This document shows, piece after piece, positions 59,036 through 64,000 of a DNA stretch of 64,000 nt. The stretch's first letter is position 1. Each line of letters starts with the position of its first letter. Below the pieces are notes generated by a model that saw only the letters and a program-made list of their open reading frames with translations, was not told the DNA's origin and did no database searches. Source of the stretch: Sacculina carcini (lineage: Eukaryota; Arthropoda; Thecostraca; Sacculinidae); NCBI GenBank assembly GCA_916048095.2, contig OU696588.1, positions 2,225,001 to 2,289,000 on the forward strand. The letters are read 5' to 3'. The position numbers were made by a program, and so were the translations under genes.

Positions 59036-59373
59036 TAAAAGGTTAAAGGTTAAATGCCTAAGTGGCAGCTGCTACACGGGAAGAAGCCGAAGCTTATAAA
59101 CACACAGGTGTGCCCCGTGCAGCTCGCTGCCACCGCAGAACCGACCCTCTCCACGCTATGGCGCCACAAGGACGTAAGACGTATTAGAGAGGGCCACCTC
59201 CCCAGAATGCATGGCACAACTCATGACGGATATCTGGTACCATCATTTTCTGCTGGGTGGACAGGGGCTGTGGGATTGTAGAATTCGCCCAATGAAATTC
59301 TGCTCCGCCGGGTTTCGAACCACGGACCTCCCGCTTGTGAGGCGGGTGTGCTAACAACTGCACCACGGAGTCC
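59036..59373 (-). mobile_element. tRNA-Val-like SINE, copy 7 (best preserved)
   Basis: On the minus strand it begins 'ggactccgtggtgcagttg', then 'cccgcctcacaagcggg', 'ggtccgtggttcgaaaccc', body, and tail 'cctttaacctttt'. A full-length reference for the family. Confidence 0.9.
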
Positions 59374-60012
59374 AAAAATTTACTCGTGGAAAGTTGAAGT
59401 GTGAGTTGATTGCAGCGATCACTGGTTACTGATCACTGGATTGGTTGCAGCGAACACACGATGACGCAATATTGCGTGCAGTTCCTGTGATAGTATGAAT
59501 CGTATGCATTTCCGCGTACAGTTGCATTTCCGCGTATGAATGATGCAACGCGATGTATATGAGATGACACACGCCACAGTACGTCGACATCCCTCTCCCA
59601 GCGGCAGTAACATTGTTGATATAGAAAAGCTTGTTTGTGTACAAACATAAGTGCACAAATTTAACGACAATTAAACGCAAGACACAAACCGTTATTTACA
59701 AGTTGACACAACATATTATTAGTGTTATTATTATGGTGCTCATAATGATCATATAATCTACGTTGGTTCTACTTTGAATGGAATATAGAAAAATATAACT
59801 TCAATATAGAACGTAGGATAACTCACATATATTTTTCCTTGAGGAAGATAAGAACAGCTTAGTGTTATACTTGAAATTCAGTGAGTAGCTTGAAGCAAAC
59901 TGAGGTAAAATACACGTACAGGGAATTACTGCATACTTCCAAATAGCCTAGTTTCTAAATTCTATGAATGGATTATTGGCCTGATCAAATATTACAGCAA
60001 ATTTCTTGAACT

Positions 60013-60844
60013 TCAATTGGAATTATCAGATAAAGTCTCCTCTCCTAGTTGAAATAGAACGTTTTCGTCGAAATCTCTCTCAGCTGCGATTGGATCCAGT
60101 AAAACATCGTCGTCAAGTTCGGAAATACCATGATAAATACTTTCGGGATCAACGTCAGAAAACTGGAACTCAGACTCAGCATGATTACCGTTAGATGCGT
60201 CAGAAAACCAAGTACCTCTTCTGTACCTTTCCAAAGAAGCCAATGCCTCGGAATGCTGGTCAGCCGTTCGCTGTTTGTGGTTCAATTCATTTGCATTGTT
60301 CACCGCCCGACTAGCTGCTGTGGCTAGATCTGCTCTGGTGTTAGTCAAACTTGTGAACACATTGGACGGCAACTCGTCGTCTGAAGTGGAGAGTCTCGAC
60401 GCTTCATTTCTCTTGTACGCTTCGCCATGGGTCCCGAGCCAGTTGTTATCAGCTGGTGTTGGGTGTGCTCCAGTGCACGTTCCGAACATCTCAGAGCAGC
60501 TATCAGCTAGTTCACGCTGTGGATCGTTCGCAGAATGTGAGCCTGTGTGACAGCCGGCGCAAACACGGCCATGAGGGTTGCTGAATTCATTGCCATTAAG
60601 GTCTGGATTCGGTAGCACCGATTCCGTAGAATACATATCGTCTCCCATCCGCCGTTTCAAATCGCTCGCCATTTGCGGGCCTAGCAACCAGTTCAGAGAC
60701 TTGACAGAAGACGAGTCATCACTGTCGGTCTCAAAGCTTGTGCCTTGCATTTCATTGCGCACCTTGAACGTAGTGGCATCCTCTGCAGAATGATGTCTAC
60801 GTTTCTTTATCAGTTTGATCCCATTATCTTGATATATGTCAGCA
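60013..60844 (-). CDS. Terminal coding exon of an unidentified gene
   Basis: A strong acceptor (cacgctcctgtactttcttccag) precedes 276 codons in one frame ending TGA at 60013-60015. The product is hydrophilic: a basic start ('GIKLIKKRRHHSAED'), Ser/Asp clusters ('TDSDDSSSVKSL'), two close cysteines ('VCAGCHTG') and an acidic end ('SELDDDVLLDPIAAE'). I recognise no domain. The length, unbiased composition and acceptor argue for a real exon. No upstream exon was found; the LTR element begins 65 bp upstream, so the rest of the gene would lie beyond the right edge. A stop-free chance frame cannot be fully excluded. Confidence 0.62.
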
Positions 60845-60909
60845 CTGGAAGAAAGTACAGGAGCGTGGTGATGACTCACGCCAACCTGAATTATTTTCTT
60901 CGAGCAGAC

Positions 60910-61238
60910 TGTGGTTTGATGTCCATTTTTAAAATGACGAAAACAACACTGTCTCGTAAAATGATGAACTCTATTGATGACGACAACAAATATGATTTAA
61001 CAACAAGAAGAAAACTCACACATACACAGTAGAGCAATAATCTCTCTCTAGGCTGGCATAAATCATATCCACACAAACAGCACACAGAAGACTACACCGA
61101 CCAGTCCACACATAACAACACAACGCACGATGAGCACTACAACACCACTCCCGTCATTCCATACAATCCGCTAACACCAGTACACGCTGCATACAAACAT
61201 ACAAACACGAAGTAGAATCACACGCATGAATACAGTGA

Positions 61239-61272
<34 letters not shown>

Positions 61273-61420
61273 AGTCTACGCTCAGTCACACACAGGTACA
61301 CACACAAGTCTACGCTCGCAAGCGCACACGCTCTCCTACACTCACGCTCAACTCAGCAAACGCATTCACCCCCCATTCATTCCTTCGCACAGCGTTCAAT
61401 TTCTGACCAACAATACCACA
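60910..61420 (-). mobile_element. 3' LTR of the Ty3/gypsy-like element
   Basis: On the minus strand it begins 'tgtggtattgttgg' directly after the polypurine tract 'aagggggag' and ends 'catcaaaccaca'; TGTGGT/ACCACA are inverted termini. It is 511 bp and holds a CA/GT microsatellite at 61241-61272. The 5' LTR is outside the window, so identity between LTRs cannot be judged. Confidence 0.75.
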
Positions 61421-61430
61421 CTCCCCCTTG
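61421..61430 (-). promoter_or_regulatory. Polypurine tract of the LTR element
   Basis: 'caagggggag' on the minus strand, immediately upstream of the LTR 5' end; the expected plus-strand primer site in LTR retrotransposons. Confidence 0.7.
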
Positions 61431-61443
61431 ATCTCAAGATCAA

Positions 61444-64000
61444 TCAATCACCTACGAAATAATCGTCCATCCAAGGCGGACGTCTCCTCTCTCTGGTAGA
61501 TCTCCGAAGAATGTGCTCACTCCGGTCCTCTTCGGCTCCATTATGTATGTCAGTTGTCTCGAGCACTTCGTTCGTGTCCGCTGCACAGTCATCTGGAGTC
61601 TGATTGTCCACGTCTTGACCACCGGCGTCATCTCGATCATTGTCTTCATCATAAACACGCCGCAGATCTAGTAGATGCCTCGGTACTCCATCCACCGATA
61701 CATTGTTTGAGGACTGAATCCCGGTCACTCTTCCTTTTGACCAATGCGACGTACATCTTGCCCCAGGTGGCTTTACCCACACCTCATCGCCGACTTCTAT
61801 GCCCGAGTTCTTCTCGCCGTCGTCATTGTGGGCTGGCAAAACCTCCGGATGTCGCCAGGCATATGTGTAGACACTGTGATGCGGCGCCTTGTCTTCAATT
61901 CGATCCGATTTGGGCGCCATGTTGTACCAAAATACCGCCTCGAGCGGAGAGATGCCAGCTCTCTCCGCTATCCTCTTTATCGTACGATGGTGCCGTTCGA
62001 CAATACCGTTTCCGCTGGGTCGATAAGCCGCTCGGAAAAACCTGCTGATTTTCCAGCCATCGAGGGTTTCCCTGAGTAATTCTGACTTGAACACCGTTCC
62101 ATTGTCCATCAGCACTTGTTCAACAGGCCCTCGCTCATAAAATACTTGGTTCAGGAAATTTGAAATCTCATTTGCCGACTCTGCACGCAGCTCTCGCCAT
62201 ATCGCGAACCTTCCAGGGCCGCAATCAACAATAGAAAGAAATGGACGATATCTGAAATGAGTAACATCGACTGCCAATCTTGTCCAGACTGTTGGCACGT
62301 GCAGCTCGCCCGCCTCGTGAGTCACCGGCGCAGGATCGATAGACTGACACTCCAGACAGCTCTTCACCACACGTTTCACCTGTTCACGTGTCACAGTAGG
62401 GTCCACTTGCTTAGCGAGAGATAACGTTCTGTCAACGCCCATATGATGACTACGGTGGAGATCTTTCACTCTTTCCAACGCCATGCCGCATGTTTCGTTT
62501 ACCGGTTTTCTCTCGAGCTTCAGCATCCATTGCCTGTTGATGCGCGTCAATGAGTCTGCTTTGTTACTTGCTGTAGGAACAAGAATCAATCTCACTTCGA
62601 GACGCAATTCATCAATTAACTCCTTGACTACTCCCAGTCGTCGTTTCACAAGAACTTCTGCAGCTCCTTTTGTCTTCACTCTGTTCTCGTCGGATAGTGT
62701 GGCACGCAGCCAGCCAAAAACTGTAGCGGAGTCGGTGCGTACTTCTATACATTCTAATCCCCACTTTATTGCAAGATTGAGTCCTCTGGATACAGCTTCA
62801 AGCTCAGCGACGTTTATATGATTGAAGTCATCTTTTTTCCTCTGCCACGAGGCATCTTCCACTACGATTCCGTCGATTTCGATTACTGTTCCAATAGCCT
62901 GATTACTGGCGTCACACCACACAACACCAGATTTCGATTCTGAAACCGACCATTTTCCCTGCACTGGATCTTCGCTTTTCACTTGTTCTAGCATGTCGTG
63001 TGTAACAGACAGAACTTCCTCCCGGACTGTGTCATCCCAGCCACCATCGGATGAATGACGTTTGACATAGCTGCACGCCGGTCTGAGCCACCCGGCAATG
63101 GGATAGTGGCCCAACAATTTCCCACATAAAGAAAACAGTTGGCGTTTAGTCAGTGTACGATCTACCTGCGGTAACTCATTTCCCCGACGAAACTCCAGCA
63201 AGCCCGCTGCATTTCTCTGCACTCTCAGACCGAGCACTGCACCGCCAACAATTGGAGTCGGATCTTTGGCAATCAGTCCATACTTGCGCAAATGATCAAC
63301 CACATGATTCGGGTTCACTTTTGTTGTATCAACCACAATATCATCGATATAGGAATCGGTTGCTTCACGGATAACTTTTGACTTCTCCAGCACTCTGCGC
63401 AAAATTCTGGTCATGATTCGCGGTGCTGAGCTGAGACCAAACCCCAATCTCGTGAGGCAGTATGTTATGCCCCCATACTTAACCAGTTGATACTGCCAGA
63501 GCTTCGGATGCACACGTATTTGGAGATATGCTGACTTCAAGTCAACCAGCGCCGTCGCACCTCTGATTCGTCGCCATCGCCGAAGCTTTTCCGCGCAAAC
63601 ATCGATGTAATCATCACCAGTGTGACTGCTGACATATTCGTTTAGCTCCCTGAAGTCAATCACTGGACGCGTTTTGTTTTTGGTTGTTTGCACAACCGCC
63701 AACAATGGTGATACTCCTCTCTTGACTTGTTGTGACCACTGCACCAATATTCCTTCGTTTATCCAGCGCTTCACTTCTTTGTCAAACTCCTCCCTACATC
63801 CTCCTTTCAACGTTTGTTCGTAACATCCAATTGACTTGGTCAAAACAGGTGACGTTTCCTTCAGAAACCACTCGACTTCCCAATAACTACCATTCAATTT
63901 CGCTGAGAAATCTTTGTCACTGAACTGGTCTTCAAAGAACTCAGACTTCAACCTTTCATCAGACATGCTCATCTTGCAACATTCGGTGTTTTCATCCTCC
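61444..64000 (-). CDS. pol: Ty3/gypsy-like retrotransposon Pol (RT-RNase H-integrase), 5' partial
   Basis: The frame is open from the right window edge; an internal ATG at 63972 gives 842 residues to TGA at 61444. Numbered from that Met: reverse transcriptase with D144 ('LVDLKSAYLQI') and Y208-IDD ('YIDDIVVD'); RNase H with D354 ('VWCDAS'), E390 ('NVAELEAV') and D414 ('RTDSATV'); integrase zinc finger H506, H510, C539, C542; catalytic D569, D623 and E659 ('GIVERHHRT'). The RT-RH-INT order defines Ty3/gypsy. No stop or frameshift interrupts it and all catalytic residues are present, so this part looks recent. Gag and protease are not in the window. Confidence 0.93.
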   Translation of the reverse strand, partial: EDENTECCKMSMSDERLKSEFFEDQFSDKDFSAKLNGSYWEVEWFLKETSPVLTKSIGCYEQTLKGGCREEFDKEVKRWINEGILVQWSQQVKRGVSPLLAVVQTTKNKTRPVIDFRELNEYVSSHTGDDYIDVCAEKLRRWRRIRGATALVDLKSAYLQIRVHPKLWQYQLVKYGGITYCLTRLGFGLSSAPRIMTRILRRVLEKSKVIREATDSYIDDIVVDTTKVNPNHVVDHLRKYGLIAKDPTPIVGGAVLGLRVQRNAAGLLEFRRGNELPQVDRTLTKRQLFSLCGKLLGHYPIAGWLRPACSYVKRHSSDGGWDDTVREEVLSVTHDMLEQVKSEDPVQGKWSVSESKSGVVWCDASNQAIGTVIEIDGIVVEDASWQRKKDDFNHINVAELEAVSRGLNLAIKWGLECIEVRTDSATVFGWLRATLSDENRVKTKGAAEVLVKRRLGVVKELIDELRLEVRLILVPTASNKADSLTRINRQWMLKLERKPVNETCGMALERVKDLHRSHHMGVDRTLSLAKQVDPTVTREQVKRVVKSCLECQSIDPAPVTHEAGELHVPTVWTRLAVDVTHFRYRPFLSIVDCGPGRFAIWRELRAESANEISNFLNQVFYERGPVEQVLMDNGTVFKSELLRETLDGWKISRFFRAAYRPSGNGIVERHHRTIKRIAERAGISPLEAVFWYNMAPKSDRIEDKAPHHSVYTYAWRHPEVLPAHNDDGEKNSGIEVGDEVWVKPPGARCTSHWSKGRVTGIQSSNNVSVDGVPRHLLDLRRVYDEDNDRDDAGGQDVDNQTPDDCAADTNEVLETTDIHNGAEEDRSEHILRRSTRERRRPPWMDDYFVGD

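Larger units (their letters stand above)
56138..60012. other. Region upstream of Zasp, no gene recognised
   Basis: Contains CA arrays (56193-56236, 56522-56590, 57180-57250), two MITEs, one SINE and otherwise unassigned AT-rich sequence. Zasp promoter and 5' UTR exons probably lie in the first part. Open frames over the CA arrays are not coding. Confidence 0.55.

Overview
The window is metazoan nuclear DNA: multi-exon genes with GT-AG introns, many short interspersed repeats and very long CA/GT microsatellites. It holds three recognisable bilaterian genes, one partial LTR retrotransposon and one unidentified terminal exon. All exon models were assembled by hand from splice sites, reading phase and family conservation, with no transcript data. 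The organism is a non-vertebrate bilaterian. A flatworm-like lophotrochozoan is my best guess, from the very divergent Pax-2/5/8 and the style of the retroelement, but this is weak.

Layout. (1) 38-5697, plus strand: a Pax-2/5/8 gene in seven exons whose first exon(s) lie left of the window. The paired-domain exons are 166 and 198 bp with intron phases 1, 2 and 2, as I recall for vertebrate PAX2/5/8; no octapeptide or homeodomain is visible. (2) 7884-13842, minus strand: a complete five-exon MARCH1/8-type membrane RING-CH ubiquitin ligase (373 residues), convergent with Pax. (3) 13843-28201: about 14 kb with no recognised gene, made of microsatellites, minisatellites (8-mer, hexamer, pentamer), MITEs, a truncated SINE and a second tRNA-like repeat. 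(4) 28202-56053, minus strand: a Zasp/LDB3/Enigma-family sarcomere gene of about 28 kb, rebuilt as 16 in-phase exons (about 1306 residues: PDZ, ZM motif, long disordered linker, three LIM domains). A seventeenth exon (44535-44671) resembles exon 6 (41508-41773) and shares its phases, so reading frame allows only one of the two. (5) 56054-60012: upstream region of Zasp with a CAGGTG-bearing 13-mer array next to the ATG, then repeats. (6) 60013-60844, minus strand: an unidentified terminal coding exon. (7) 60910-64000, minus strand: a Ty3/gypsy-like element with 3' LTR, polypurine tract and an 842-residue RT-RNase H-integrase reading frame that runs off the right edge.

The repeats are the second theme. 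A tRNA-Val-like SINE of about 330 bp occurs seven times. A roughly 150 bp element with an (AAT)n tail also occurs seven times. At least five MITE families with hAT-like ends are present, one copy with a perfect 8-bp target duplication. Several copies lie within a few to about 60 bases of exon boundaries in Zasp and MARCH8, so mobile elements have repeatedly landed at splice sites without destroying them.
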